Source: an uncultured Gammaproteobacteria bacterium (GTDB taxonomy: Bacteria > Pseudomonadota > Gammaproteobacteria > JAADHQ01). From it: a stretch of DNA of 64,000 nt. Position numbers and translations under genes: made by a program. The stretch is from positions 39,154 through 103,153 of the forward strand of contig CAMYJD010000020.1 in the NCBI GenBank assembly GCA_947258655.1, given 5' to 3'. Shown here one piece after another: positions 18,328-27,626 of this stretch. Position 1 is the stretch's first letter, and every line of letters starts with the position of its first letter. A model generated the notes under the pieces. That model saw only the letters and a list, made by a program, of their open reading frames with translations. It did no database searches and was not told where the DNA came from.

Positions 18328-19012
18328 ACTTCATGCCTCATTTTTTAATGTTCTAGACAAAGCCCTTGTAAAACAACAGGATATAAATTATAGGGCGGAA
18401 AATCCTGCATATTATAATATGCTTATATATATCGATTCAAGATCAAATTACCAGCCAGCAGATAATTCTGGTATTTAATTTACGGACAGGCGGCAACAAA
18501 CTTGAGTCACAATTGCTAGAAATTGTAGACGTTCCATGGAGTTTTGCACTTCTTTGTGCCTTTTCGCGCAATATTAGTAGTGTTTAGGCTCAAGCAAGAT
18601 CAGCTTCGTCGTACATACCATTACAGACTGCATGTATCTTTATCTGACCATATCACCTAAATGGTCTGGATAGTTGAACTATATAAAAAGCAGATACGTT
18701 TTACTGTCGCGATGAAATTATGTTCTCTCTTGGGCTGTTTGTTGCTCGTATCCTTGCCTGGCATTGGCAACAGACAGAGCATCATCATTGCACTGAACGC
18801 CCGCTTTTCTCGCAGTAGTACCCGTATCCAACGCCAATCCCTGCATTAAAATTCACAGACTGTCTACATGCATATTCACCCCAATAAAGTATGCAAATAA
18901 ATCACACAGCGCGAGAGTACTCATTCACAGAGACAAAACTTAAATCGGTGTAATTTTCCAATTAAATAAATCAAGGAGATGAAGATTTCGCAATAATCTG
19001 GAGAGGTGCGAC
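18328..19012. other. Intergenic region between ccoN and the metallopeptidase-like gene
   Basis: A 685-base divergent region. A TATAAT (minus strand, 18387-18392) about 60 bases before ccoN is the likely cbb3 promoter -10. A short frame at 18661-18849 has a hydrophobic stretch but no ribosome-binding site and is not called. The right end carries GGAGAGG before the next gene. Confidence 0.5.
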
Positions 19013-20071
19013 ATGAACAGCATCAACAAGACATACAGAATACTGTTAACGAGTATGGTGCTCTTGCTAATAGCGGCATACACAAAACCGGCCTTGGCAA
19101 ATATTTCCCATGATATCGAGATCCAGATTGAGAAATATTCTAATACATATCCTGATATTCAATTTTTTTGGCTGAAAGGTCAGGAAGGTCTTGAGCAGTT
19201 ATTGAGGTTACCCGCCCTGCTTGGGGAGGGCGCAAGGAATCTGGACTATGAGCATGACGATGTTGTCAGAAATATCCTCAATAAAGCACAATACCACCGT
19301 ATCAGCATGATGATACACAAGCAGTGGCCTTCCGCCACTCTATTCCAGACGGGGAATGACTCGAAACTTATTAGCAGGCATGCCTGCGTTATAACCCTCG
19401 ATCCCGATCTATTTGAACATGATCATTATTCTGCAATGCGTCTCATGATTGGTGACGATATAACAAACCTGAACCGAATACCCGCTGAATATCAAATCAA
19501 TAATGCCGATTTTGCCAATTTCACACTACACCACGAGATCTTTCATTGCCTCGACGCCTATCAGAACGGTCCTCTATATCCCAAGTCCCGCGACGAACTT
19601 GGCAGTCTTTATTCAGGCTACCGCGCAGAAAACCGTGCGGATATCTATGCCACTCAGACCTTCCTCTCTGAACAGTCTGGGGATGATCGCTTCCTTGAAA
19701 ATTTCACTCGCATGCGTACATTATGCGTTCCTGCATGGGACCTTACACACTGTACCGACAAGGGCATACAGCATAGTCTGGATGCGATTTCCGGGCTGGC
19801 AGCTAATCTGTCTCATAAAAAGATTATCGATAATACCGACAAAATATCCACTCAAGCGATACCCGAGTATGAAACCTTTACCGAATTTCTGGCATGCGCC
19901 TACAGGACAGCTATTAATCTTGGTAACAAGGATATCACTTTTACCAAGATAGCCGCAGCAATAGAGAGCTTTGCTATTGACGACAAGAGTGCGCGGCGCA
20001 TGGAGAATAAAATCAAACATATACAGACATTGCTATTCTCAGATAATTCTACACAGCAGGATGACATGTAA
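19013..20071 (+). CDS. Putative exported zinc metallopeptidase (HExxH)
   Basis: A 352-residue protein with a signal peptide (basic start, ILLTSMVLLLIAAYTKPALA, probable cleavage after ALA). The centre has HHEIFHCLDAY, a zincin HExxH with H174, E175 and H178. It is followed by AENRADIYATQ, in which E206 or D210 could be the third zinc ligand (HExxH-x27-E). Four Cys, including CVPAWDLTHC, could form periplasmic disulfides. I do not recognise the family and no substrate can be named. GGAGAGG precedes the ATG. Its stop overlaps the start of the next small gene (TAATG), so they are translated together. Peptidase activity is inferred from motifs only. Confidence 0.75.
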   Translation: MNSINKTYRILLTSMVLLLIAAYTKPALANISHDIEIQIEKYSNTYPDIQFFWLKGQEGLEQLLRLPALLGEGARNLDYEHDDVVRNILNKAQYHRISMMIHKQWPSATLFQTGNDSKLISRHACVITLDPDLFEHDHYSAMRLMIGDDITNLNRIPAEYQINNADFANFTLHHEIFHCLDAYQNGPLYPKSRDELGSLYSGYRAENRADIYATQTFLSEQSGDDRFLENFTRMRTLCVPAWDLTHCTDKGIQHSLDAISGLAANLSHKKIIDNTDKISTQAIPEYETFTEFLACAYRTAINLGNKDITFTKIAAAIESFAIDDKSARRMENKIKHIQTLLFSDNSTQQDDM

Positions 20072-20250
20072 TGAGAGGCGTAAAAATCACAGAAGAGGCA
20101 TTGCATGCATTTGTAGACAATGAATTACCGGAAGACGAACATCCGAAAATCCTGTGCAAGATTAATCGCAACGAGGATATACGCAACAAGATAAGCTCAC
20201 TGATAACATTAAAGACGCTTATCCGGCGTGCATATCAACAGCGAAACTAA
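20071..20250 (+). CDS. 59-residue anti-sigma-factor-like small protein
   Basis: A 59-residue frame starts on the last base of the preceding stop codon (TAATG), a strong sign of translational coupling. The sequence (VKITEEALHAFVDNELPEDE, then KINRNEDIRNKISSLITLKTLIRRAY) follows the pattern of small anti-sigma domains, 'LhayvDgeL...rvea.l..dpe....v..l..lk..lr.ay'. It has a single Cys and no HxxxCxxC zinc site or membrane helix. No ECF sigma gene is adjacent. With an exported metallopeptidase-like protein in front, a link to envelope stress sensing is conceivable but unproven. Confidence 0.68.
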   Translation: MRGVKITEEALHAFVDNELPEDEHPKILCKINRNEDIRNKISSLITLKTLIRRAYQQRN

Positions 20251-20409
20251 TATACATTATAGTTTGGATATAAACGCAAACATTGACCAGTCTTTACAAG
20301 ATCGAGTCGTACTGACTATAACTATTGACATTGCACTACTGGATCAGCATCAGCAATAAACAACAAATGCCCAGCCATCGGATTGAGAAAGCGCATCCCG
20401 CTGCGACTA

Positions 20410-21306
20410 TCAGGCCATCAGTTCCTGCAATAGTGGTATATAATGATCAATCAACAGGAAGGCGAAGATACCCATCAGATACAGGATCGAAAAGCCGAAG
20501 GTCTTCATCGCGATTTTACTGCCTTCCTCTGCCTTCATCAGCATAATCGCGTAGTACAGAAATCCCAGGCCCAGCGCCAGAGCACCACCAAGATAAAACA
20601 CGCCACTCATGCGTGTCAGGAAGGGCAATACACTGACGACCAGCAACAGGATCGTATACAACAACACATGCAAACGGGTAAAGGCCAAACCATGTGTCAC
20701 CGGCAACATGGGAATTTCAACTTTGGCGTATTCATCGCGACGATGAATGGCCAGCGCCCAGAAGTGCGGCGGTGTCCACACGAAGATAATCAGGAACAAC
20801 AGCAGTGAATTCGGATCGACGCTGTTGGTTACCGCGGTCCAGCCCAGCACCGGCGGTGCAGCACCTGCTGCACCACCTATGACGATATTCTGTGGGGTAG
20901 CACGTTTCAGGTACATGGTGTAAATAACGGCATAGCCAATCAATGAAGCGAAGGTCAACAATGCTGTAAGCGCATTGACCAGCAACCACAGGATAGCCAG
21001 ACCGATGATGCCTATAACAAGCGCAAAAATTATTGCGTTCTGTATAGGCATACTGCCCTGCGGCAATGGGCGGTTCTTCGTTCTGGCCATGACCTCATCA
21101 ACTTTCTGGTCGACAACATGGTTGATGGCCGCCGCCGATGCCGAAGCCAGGGCAATACCAATTGATCCAAACACCAATGGTTGCCATGGCACCATGCCTG
21201 GCACGGCCAGGAACATGCCGACAACAGCAGTAAATACAAGTAGCATGACGACCTTTGGCTTGCAAAGTTCGTAATAATCTGACCATTTGATTATATTATT
21301 AGCCAT
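20410..21306 (-). CDS. ctaB: Protoheme IX farnesyltransferase (heme O synthase)
   Basis: A 298-residue UbiA-family membrane prenyltransferase that farnesylates heme B to heme O. The first Asp-rich motif lies in AINHVVDQKVDEVMARTKNRPL, and FVWTPPHFWALAIHRRDEYAKVEIPMLPVTHG is the CyoE/CtaB signature. About eight to nine hydrophobic helices are visible. It is the last gene of the leftward caa3 locus, 21 bases after the Sco-like gene. ctaA, normally next to it, is absent. Confidence 0.95.
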   Translation of the reverse strand: MANNIIKWSDYYELCKPKVVMLLVFTAVVGMFLAVPGMVPWQPLVFGSIGIALASASAAAINHVVDQKVDEVMARTKNRPLPQGSMPIQNAIIFALVIGIIGLAILWLLVNALTALLTFASLIGYAVIYTMYLKRATPQNIVIGGAAGAAPPVLGWTAVTNSVDPNSLLLFLIIFVWTPPHFWALAIHRRDEYAKVEIPMLPVTHGLAFTRLHVLLYTILLLVVSVLPFLTRMSGVFYLGGALALGLGFLYYAIMLMKAEEGSKIAMKTFGFSILYLMGIFAFLLIDHYIPLLQELMA

Positions 21307-21327
21307 TACCCTATACCCGAATCAATC

Positions 21328-21975
21328 TTATTTTCTTAACTTGCTGTTGTGCATCAGCTTCGACATATCCTTTTGCATACCCTTGCCGAGCTTTAGAATT
21401 TCTTTCCGGTCCTTGTAATACAACATCAGCTTTGCATCAGGATCAACGACATATATATGGCCGGCGGATACTGGATTGTCATTGCCTGCGAATGCAAATG
21501 ACTTCAGGAATGCCTGGCGCTGTGTTTCATTTGCCAGTATTACGGTTTGCATACCGGGGAACTCTTTGAGGCTTTGCCTTAACTTGTCATCGACTGAATC
21601 TGTTGAAAGCACCAGTAATCGACGTAAACGTGAGATCTCCTTGCCCTGTGTCAAACGAACATTTTTTATCAGCATCAGGTGTTCGAGACAGTCTGCATCA
21701 CAGTTTTCCCTGATATAGACATAACTCCAGTTTTTCTTGAAATAAGCTTGCGGCAGTGGTTGATTGTCGATATCCACAAAACCATCCAAGCTGACTTCAG
21801 CCGGCGGGATAACAAACTCACCATGATTGGATGTACCCAATGAGCGTACGACATCAGGAAAATAGTTATATACGATCCAGGCTGCCAGCATTGGCGCAAT
21901 AAACACCAGCACCATTAACGGAACTGCCATCCGCGACAACAAGCCTTTTTTTGCTACCTCATTCACTTCTATCAA
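21328..21975 (-). CDS. Sco-like membrane-anchored thioredoxin-fold protein
   Basis: A 215-residue protein with one N-terminal membrane helix (MAVPLMVLVFIAPMLAAWIVYNYF) and a thioredoxin-like domain on the outer face. It has RENCDADCLEHL, a CxxxC as in SCO1/SenC copper chaperones, and ends AGHIYVVDPDAKLMLYY. Proteins of this type lie between SURF1 and ctaA/ctaB in many proteobacterial cta loci. The start overlaps the SURF1 gene by 17 bases. Copper delivery to the CuA site is a family-based inference; the canonical distal Sco His was not located with confidence. Confidence 0.8.
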   Translation of the reverse strand: MIEVNEVAKKGLLSRMAVPLMVLVFIAPMLAAWIVYNYFPDVVRSLGTSNHGEFVIPPAEVSLDGFVDIDNQPLPQAYFKKNWSYVYIRENCDADCLEHLMLIKNVRLTQGKEISRLRRLLVLSTDSVDDKLRQSLKEFPGMQTVILANETQRQAFLKSFAFAGNDNPVSAGHIYVVDPDAKLMLYYKDRKEILKLGKGMQKDMSKLMHNSKLRK

Positions 21976-22732
21976 CTCCTGAACCAGATTTACTTCTGGA
22001 TATTCTTAAAGACAAAATAACATACATAATCAATGCCAGTCCGGCCAGTGAGAACCATTGTAGCGCATAGCCCATGTGTTTTTCCGGTGTCATCCTCTGC
22101 GAAGACTGGAATTTCTGGCGCCAGTCCCGAACCAGGCCAAATGCCTCGCCACTGGTCTGGTAAACGACATAGGGCAACAGAGTATAACCCGTCTCCTTGC
22201 CAAGCCAGTCCAGATCGAGATAAATAACACGCTTGGGCCAGATCCTGCCTGACTCTCCCGGGGCTCCCACCTTGATACCGACACTGGGTACATTCCCGAT
22301 GCGCCCCAGTATGTTTATCTTTGCAACAGGCCCCGTCAATGCGGGGATAAAGCGACGATCATTGCCCTGCCTGATCCAGCCACGATTGACCAGCACATAG
22401 GTATCACTACCCTGAATCCGTAACGGCGTAAATACATGATAGCCGGGTTCTCCATTATGCTTTTGATTATCCAGCAATATTTGCCGCTCCAGATCAAATA
22501 CCCCATGGATCTCAACTGTCCGATAGAGCATTTCTGCTGTATCGTTATCACCACCCTGAAGGATAGCGGGCGCCGATGCTGTATTGACCCTGCGCAGATC
22601 GATTTCAGCCTGTTTGAGCGCGGCTCGATCCATCTGCCACGACCCCAGAAACAGGCCCAGTGGCAGCAATATCATCAATATTACTGTCAGGCCCCATCTG
22701 TGCCTGAATTCGTATTTTCCGATTTGAATCAA
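21959..22732 (-). CDS. SURF1-family oxidase assembly protein
   Basis: A 257-residue protein with the SURF1 architecture: an N-terminal membrane helix (LTVILMILLPLGLFLGSWQMDRAALK), a periplasmic domain with YRTVEIHGVFDLERQILLDN, PGYHVFTPLRI and VLVNRGWI, and a C-terminal helix preceded by MGYALQWFSLAGLALIMYVI. It helps insert heme a into subunit I. The frame begins at a TTG with an AGG-rich sequence before it; no ATG gives a better N-terminus, so a TTG start is likely. It overlaps the Sco-like gene. Confidence 0.92.
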   Translation of the reverse strand: MIQIGKYEFRHRWGLTVILMILLPLGLFLGSWQMDRAALKQAEIDLRRVNTASAPAILQGGDNDTAEMLYRTVEIHGVFDLERQILLDNQKHNGEPGYHVFTPLRIQGSDTYVLVNRGWIRQGNDRRFIPALTGPVAKINILGRIGNVPSVGIKVGAPGESGRIWPKRVIYLDLDWLGKETGYTLLPYVVYQTSGEAFGLVRDWRQKFQSSQRMTPEKHMGYALQWFSLAGLALIMYVILSLRISRSKSGSGVDRSE

Positions 22733-22824
22733 ATGCTGCCTGCCTGCTCGTGGTTTCCGATACTAATCAGCATCGATCATTGCTATAATTACAGCTTACA
22801 AAATCACGTTATTATGTAACGCTT

Positions 22825-23037
22825 ATGCCTATATTCAAGATACTCGTAGTATTGTTATTGCTGGTCATCGTCTCTGCCCTGTTCTCGGGCATGTACTATA
22901 TGATGAAAGACAAAGGCAAATCAGACCGTGCAGTCAAGGCATTAACTTGGCGCGTCGGTGTGTCCGTTGCCCTGTTTGCTATGCTTATGATCGGAGCTGC
23001 AACCGGCATTATAGAACCCCATGGCGTCTACGGCTGA
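22825..23037 (+). CDS. Twin-transmembrane protein, DUF2909 family
   Basis: A 70-residue protein with two membrane helices (ILVVLLLLVIVSALFSGMYYMM and VGVSVALFAMLMIGAAT) joined by a basic loop, KDKGKSDRAVKALTWRV. This matches the DUF2909 family found next to cta genes. It is on the plus strand, opposite to the flanking caa3 genes, and ends at a bidirectional terminator. A role in oxidase assembly is guessed from genomic association. Confidence 0.85.
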   Translation: MPIFKILVVLLLLVIVSALFSGMYYMMKDKGKSDRAVKALTWRVGVSVALFAMLMIGAATGIIEPHGVYG

Positions 23038-23112
23038 AGCTTGTAATCGCCACATTTCCTGGATCATCGATTTGCACCCGGGTCAACTCTGCTGACCGCA
23101 TTATATACCTGC

Positions 23113-23151
23113 AAAAAAAAGTGCGCCGCTATTCCTAGCGACGCACTTTTT
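23113..23151. terminator. Bidirectional terminator between DUF2909 and ctaE
   Basis: GTGCG-CGCT and AGCG-CGCAC form a stem with one mismatch, flanked by eight A residues on the left and five T residues on the right. It can stop the plus-strand DUF2909 transcript and the minus-strand ctaE transcript. Confidence 0.85.
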
Positions 23152-23163
23152 CGAAGAGCGCTG

Positions 23164-24045
23164 TTATACTAACCAGTATACAAAGATAAACAGCCCCAAC
23201 CACACCACATCAACGAAATGCCAGTACCAGGCAGCCGCTTCAAAAGCGAAATGATTTTCTTCACTGAAGTGCCCCTTCATACTACGCAACAGGACCACCA
23301 GCAGCATGATGGCACCAATCGTGACATGCAGGCCATGGAAGCCTGTCAGCATGTAGAAAGTACTACCATAGGCGCCTGAGTTCAGCTTCAGGTTCAGGTC
23401 ACTATAGGCGTGGATATATTCATATGCCTGGAAGCCGACGAATATAAAGCCCAACGCAACGGTTGCAAACAGACCGAGGATCAACTGGCCACGATTTTCT
23501 TTTTTCAGGCCCCAGTGCGCCCAGGTTACCGTGACACCGGAACATAACAGGATCAGGGTATTGATAGCAGGAATGCCCCATGGACCCATGGTCTGAAAGT
23601 CGCCACCAACATTTCCCGGACCATTGGTCGGCCAGTGGGATGTATATTCCGGATACAACCATTCATGTGTACTCAGGTTGTTACCTGCACCACCCAGCCA
23701 TGGATCTGCAAAAATACGAATATAGTAAAGCGCCCCGAAGAAGGCTGCAAAGAACATGACTTCAGAGAAGATGAACCAGGTCATACCCATGCGGAACGAG
23801 CGATCAACCTGATCATTATACATGCCAGCTTGACTCTCCTTGATGACTGTACCAAACCAGCCAAACAACATGACAGCCAATACAGCAAAACCGGCATACA
23901 TCACACCCAGACTGCCGATTGGATCGCCTGCCTTGTCTGGCAATGCCATGGCAAACCCACCTGTGGCCAGGAACAGACCAATGGAACCGGTAATCGGCCA
24001 GTGGCTGGGTTGCGGGACATAATATCCACCATGTGTACTAGACAT
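23164..24045 (-). CDS. ctaE: Cytochrome c oxidase subunit III
   Basis: A 293-residue, seven-helix subunit III. Signature segments are FRMGMTWFIFSEVMFFAAFFGALYY, AINTLILLCSGVTVTWAHWGL, YGSTFYMLTGFHGLHVTIGAIML and AFEAAAWYWHFVDVVWLGLFIFVYW. GAGAGGGG precedes the start. It is followed by a bidirectional terminator, separating it from the SURF1-ctaB segment. Confidence 0.96.
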   Translation of the reverse strand: MSSTHGGYYVPQPSHWPITGSIGLFLATGGFAMALPDKAGDPIGSLGVMYAGFAVLAVMLFGWFGTVIKESQAGMYNDQVDRSFRMGMTWFIFSEVMFFAAFFGALYYIRIFADPWLGGAGNNLSTHEWLYPEYTSHWPTNGPGNVGGDFQTMGPWGIPAINTLILLCSGVTVTWAHWGLKKENRGQLILGLFATVALGFIFVGFQAYEYIHAYSDLNLKLNSGAYGSTFYMLTGFHGLHVTIGAIMLLVVLLRSMKGHFSEENHFAFEAAAWYWHFVDVVWLGLFIFVYWLV

Positions 24046-24104
24046 AGTTACCCCTCTCTTTATTTATATTATAGTTAAATTAAAAAACGTTACTTAAATA
24101 TTCA

Positions 24105-24662
24105 TCAATTGCTTTTAGCGTATTTATCAGCCCTGAAGAATGTATAAGACAGCGTCACTGTTTTTATATTCTCGGGTAAATCCGGTTCCAGCATAAACAG
24201 CACAGGCATATCCTTGCTTTCACCTGATTTCAGCGTTTGCTGGGTATAACAAAAACACTCTGTCTTTTTGAAATACCTGGCCGCTTCTACCGGCGTCACA
24301 CTATAGATGGCCTGCCCAACCACATCGGAACCGGACAGGTTCCTGGCGATATAATTGACCTTTTTCAACTCACCGGGATGCAGCTGTATCTCTTTTACCT
24401 GCGGCTCGAATCCCCAGGGCAATCTACTGTTGACAATCGAACTGAATGCAACGGTCACCGTTCGACTCTTGTCTACCTTCACTTCACCTGCCGCTGCCTT
24501 GCTGACCTGCTCTGCCTGGCCGTTCAGGCCGAATGAATCGCAAATCAGGTTATAAAGCTGCGGCAAGGCAACATATCCAAAAGCAAACATGCCGACGACG
24601 ATCAGCAGGATCTTTCTTACAACGCGCTTATTGGCGGCCCGAAGATCTTGTTGTTGACTCAT
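24105..24662 (-). CDS. ctaG: Cytochrome c oxidase assembly protein CtaG (Cox11)
   Basis: A 185-residue copper chaperone for the CuB site. There is one N-terminal helix (ILLIVVGMFAFGYVALPQLYNLICDSFGLNG), then an Ig-like periplasmic domain with the copper motif ECFCYTQQTLKSGESKDMPVLF (CFC). ARNLSGSDVVGQAIYSVTP is also family-typical. Its ATG overlaps the stop of the 37-residue gene upstream (TAATG). Confidence 0.95.
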   Translation of the reverse strand: MSQQQDLRAANKRVVRKILLIVVGMFAFGYVALPQLYNLICDSFGLNGQAEQVSKAAAGEVKVDKSRTVTVAFSSIVNSRLPWGFEPQVKEIQLHPGELKKVNYIARNLSGSDVVGQAIYSVTPVEAARYFKKTECFCYTQQTLKSGESKDMPVLFMLEPDLPENIKTVTLSYTFFRADKYAKSN

Positions 24663-24775
24663 TAACGTGTTGCCTGCATATAGAAAAAGCCGATGTAAAT
24701 AATTGCTACTGTTACAACCAGCAACACCACCGTCTTTTTCGCCTTGCGTTTCTGTTCAGTTGTTACTTCAGTCAT
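24662..24775 (-). CDS. Small (37-residue) cytochrome oxidase assembly protein
   Basis: The frame begins MTEVTTEQKRKAKKTVVLLV and continues as one membrane helix (VVLLVVTVAIIYIGFFYM), ending MQATR. Proteins of this size and layout sit between ctaD and ctaG in many beta- and gammaproteobacteria. The stop codon overlaps the ctaG start by one base. Its function is unknown beyond the locus association. Confidence 0.82.
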   Translation of the reverse strand: MTEVTTEQKRKAKKTVVLLVVTVAIIYIGFFYMQATR

Positions 24776-24784
24776 ACATTAATC

Positions 24785-24809
24785 AGGCCTGCCCGTTACG
24801 GGCAGGCCT
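24785..24809 (-). promoter_or_regulatory. Hairpin between ctaD and the small assembly gene
   Basis: AGGCCTGCCCG (24785-24795) and CGGGCAGGCCT (24799-24809) form a perfect 11-bp stem with a three-base loop, just after the ctaD stop. No U-run follows, so it probably acts as a processing or stability element, or a leaky terminator that lowers assembly-gene expression relative to ctaCD. Confidence 0.65.
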
Positions 24810-24814
24810 TCTCC

Positions 24815-26401
24815 TTATTTGATTTCCGGTGCTGTATCAAAGCTATGATAGGGAGCCGGAGAAGGCAGGGTCCATTCAAGACCATGCGAACCTTCCCAGA
24901 CCTCGTCCGTCGCTTTTTCGCCACCCTTGATGCACTTGATAATCAGATACAGCATGATCAGCTGCGAGAAGCCGAAGATGAATGCACCGATAGTTGAGAT
25001 CTGGTTAAATTCGGCAAACTGCAGTGGATAGTCCGAGTAGCGACGAGGCATGCCCGCGAGGCCAGTAAAGTGCATCGGGAAGAAGGTCAGGTTCATACCA
25101 ATCATCGTCAACCAGAAATGCAGCTTGCCCAGGCCTTCGTTGTACATATTGCCGGTCCATTTCGGCAGCCAGTACATGACACCGGCGATAATGCCAAACA
25201 ACGCACCGGACACCAGCACATAATGGAAATGTGCCACGACGAAGTAGGTGTCGTGGTACTGGAAGTCTGCAGGAGCCACACCCAGCATCAATCCGGTGAA
25301 ACCGCCAATCGTGAACAGGAACACGGTACCCACCGCCCATAACATCGGTGTTTCGAAGGTCATCGAACCACGCCACATCGTGGTCGCCCAATTAAATACC
25401 TTAACCGCAGTAGGTACCGCAATCATGACCGTTGCATACATGAAGTACAGCTCACCGGCTACCGGCATACCGACGGTAAACATGTGGTGCGCCCAGACGA
25501 TGAAGGACAGGAATGCAATCGATGCGACTGCGTAAACCATCGAGGCATATCCAAACAGTTTCTTACGTGCAAAGGTCGGGATGATCTCGGAGATGATGCC
25601 GAAGGCAGGCAAGATCATGATGTACACCTCAGGATGACCGAAGAACCAGAACACATGCTGGAACAGGACCGGGTCACCGCCACCGGCCGCATCGAAGAAA
25701 CTGGTACCGAAGTATTTGTCGGTCAACAGCATGGTCACCGCACCGGCCAGTACCGGCATGACCGCGATCAACAGGAAGGCTGTGATTAACCAGGTCCATA
25801 CAAACATTGGCATCTTCATCAGCGTCATGCCTGGCGCGCGCATATTAAGGATCGTCGCGATAATATTGATCGATCCCATGATCGATGAGAATCCGAGCAG
25901 ATGCACCGCAAACACAAAGAATGCCAACTTATCATATTGACCTGACAATGGCGCGTAGAATGTCCAGCCAAAAGCAGGACCCTGACCCGACATAAAGTTA
26001 TCGCCCATAAACATCGGCGCGACCAGCATGGTTGCGGCGAATGGCAGGATCCAGAAGCTCCAGTTGTTCATGCGTGGCAGGGCCATATCCGGCGCACCGA
26101 TCATCAACGGTACCTGCCAGTTGGCCAGACCGACAAACGCCGGCATGATCGCACCAAATACCATGATCAGACCATGCAGGGTGGTCATCATATTAAAGAA
26201 ATTGGGATCAACAATCTGCATACCCGGCTGGAACAACTCAGCACGGATAACCAATGCCATAGCTCCACCGAGCATAAACATAATAAAGCTGAACCACAGG
26301 TACAGGGTACCAATGTCTTTATGGTTAGTTGTAAACAACCAGCGTTTGATACCGCTTGGGTGTTCGTCGTGATGTGTATCGTGTGTCATTGTTTCACTCA
26401 T
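24815..26401 (-). CDS. ctaD: Cytochrome c oxidase subunit I (caa3-type)
   Basis: A 528-residue catalytic subunit I of an A-class heme-copper oxidase. It has [26 protein letters not shown], the CuB His with the cross-linked Tyr, then [11 protein letters not shown] and [22 protein letters not shown] with the heme ligands. The start is at MSETMTHD, with GAGGAAA correctly placed before it; an upstream GTG would add six residues. It follows ctaC at once. It forms the oxygen-reducing, proton-pumping core with subunits II and III. Confidence 0.97.
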   Translation of the reverse strand: MSETMTHDTHHDEHPSGIKRWLFTTNHKDIGTLYLWFSFIMFMLGGAMALVIRAELFQPGMQIVDPNFFNMMTTLHGLIMVFGAIMPAFVGLANWQVPLMIGAPDMALPRMNNWSFWILPFAATMLVAPMFMGDNFMSGQGPAFGWTFYAPLSGQYDKLAFFVFAVHLLGFSSIMGSINIIATILNMRAPGMTLMKMPMFVWTWLITAFLLIAVMPVLAGAVTMLLTDKYFGTSFFDAAGGGDPVLFQHVFWFFGHPEVYIMILPAFGIISEIIPTFARKKLFGYASMVYAVASIAFLSFIVWAHHMFTVGMPVAGELYFMYATVMIAVPTAVKVFNWATTMWRGSMTFETPMLWAVGTVFLFTIGGFTGLMLGVAPADFQYHDTYFVVAHFHYVLVSGALFGIIAGVMYWLPKWTGNMYNEGLGKLHFWLTMIGMNLTFFPMHFTGLAGMPRRYSDYPLQFAEFNQISTIGAFIFGFSQLIMLYLIIKCIKGGEKATDEVWEGSHGLEWTLPSPAPYHSFDTAPEIK

Positions 26402-26424
26402 TTTAATTTTCCTCAACACTCACC

Positions 26425-27573
26425 TTAACGTGCAGCTTTAACATCAGCTGGTTGTACGATAGAGGCATTGTTACCCCAGGCATTACGCTCGTAGGTAATC
26501 ACGGCCGCCAATTCAAGATCATTCAGCTGGCCGCTGTATGCCGCCATCGCCGTGCCTGGAACGCCATTCACGACCACATCAATGTGTTTAGCGGCGTCAC
26601 CCGTTGCAATCGCGCTACCAGCCAGCTTCGGAAAGGTTGCGACACCTTCGCCGTTGGCGCCATGGCAACCAAAGCAGCCACCCTTGCCTTTATAAACAGC
26701 TTCACCACGCGCCATCAGATCTTCCTTGCTCCAGACCTTGTCGGCAGCAGCCTCGGCAGCCGCTGCGGCAGCCGCGGTCTTCTGTTTTGCCAACCAGGCA
26801 TTATAATCGCCTTCACTGACAGCACGAACCACGATCGGCATAAAGGCGTGGTCCTTACCACATAGCTCGGTACATTGGCCGCGATAAACACCTTCCTTTT
26901 CAACGGTTGTCCAGGTCTCATTGACATAACCCGGAATTGCGTCCTTCTTCATTGCGAACTTGGGAACCCAGAAGGAATGGATAACATCATCAGATGTCAG
27001 CAGGAAGCGAATTTTCTTGTTTATGGGTACAACCAGCTCATTATCCACTTCCAGCAGGTAGTTATCGATCTTGGTGACATCGATACCGGAATTAAGTTGG
27101 CGCGCCTTGTTATGATCCGGATGTAGCGAGCTGATATAGCTGACCCCGTCTCCATAGTCATATTTCCATTTCCACTGCAAACCCGTTACCTTGATGGTCA
27201 GGTCGGCGTCGGACGTATCCTCGAGCTTGATCAGTGTAGAGGTCGCTGGAATTGCTACCGCGATCAGGATAATGAAAGGTACGATCGTCCACACCACCTC
27301 GACCTTGGCACTTTCATGAAAATCTGATGGTACCGCACCCTTCGACTTACGGTGCTTGATGATGGAATAAATCATCATAGTGAATACACCGATACCTATG
27401 ACAACGCAGATCCAGAAGACCAGCATATGGAGATCATAGATCTCTCTGCCAACAGCGTTTACCGGTTCCGGGAAATTGAGGTTATATTCCGCCACGGACT
27501 GACCTACCACCCCTAGCCATAAACCCAACAGAACCAGGCCCTTTGTCATTATATTATTATGCTTAAACGACAT
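26425..27573 (-). CDS. ctaC: Cytochrome c oxidase subunit II fused to cytochrome c (caa3-type)
   Basis: A 382-residue subunit II. A signal-peptide-like start is followed by two membrane helices and the cupredoxin domain with the CuA site (QCTELCGKDHAFMPIVV). An Ala-rich linker (AAAAAAEAAADK) leads to a C-terminal cytochrome c domain, CFGCHGANGEGVATFPKLAG. The fused heme c marks a caa3-type enzyme that carries its own cytochrome c. It is the first core subunit gene, 53 bases after the DUF2244 gene. Confidence 0.96.
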   Translation of the reverse strand: MSFKHNNIMTKGLVLLGLWLGVVGQSVAEYNLNFPEPVNAVGREIYDLHMLVFWICVVIGIGVFTMMIYSIIKHRKSKGAVPSDFHESAKVEVVWTIVPFIILIAVAIPATSTLIKLEDTSDADLTIKVTGLQWKWKYDYGDGVSYISSLHPDHNKARQLNSGIDVTKIDNYLLEVDNELVVPINKKIRFLLTSDDVIHSFWVPKFAMKKDAIPGYVNETWTTVEKEGVYRGQCTELCGKDHAFMPIVVRAVSEGDYNAWLAKQKTAAAAAAAEAAADKVWSKEDLMARGEAVYKGKGGCFGCHGANGEGVATFPKLAGSAIATGDAAKHIDVVVNGVPGTAMAAYSGQLNDLELAAVITYERNAWGNNASIVQPADVKAAR

Positions 27574-27626
27574 GCCGTTCCAACTCCTCAGTTTTTAAAT
27601 GTTTTAGTTATAGATCTTGTAAAAAT

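Noticed and set aside
18432..18446. FNR-like box upstream of ccoN (TTGAT...ATCGA on the minus strand)
   Set aside because: The half-sites are five bases apart instead of four and the second half is poor. Position near -59 is possible, but the match is too weak to call.
18661..18849. 62-codon frame with a hydrophobic stretch
   Set aside because: No ribosome-binding site before either ATG, no family resemblance, and a basic low-information tail.
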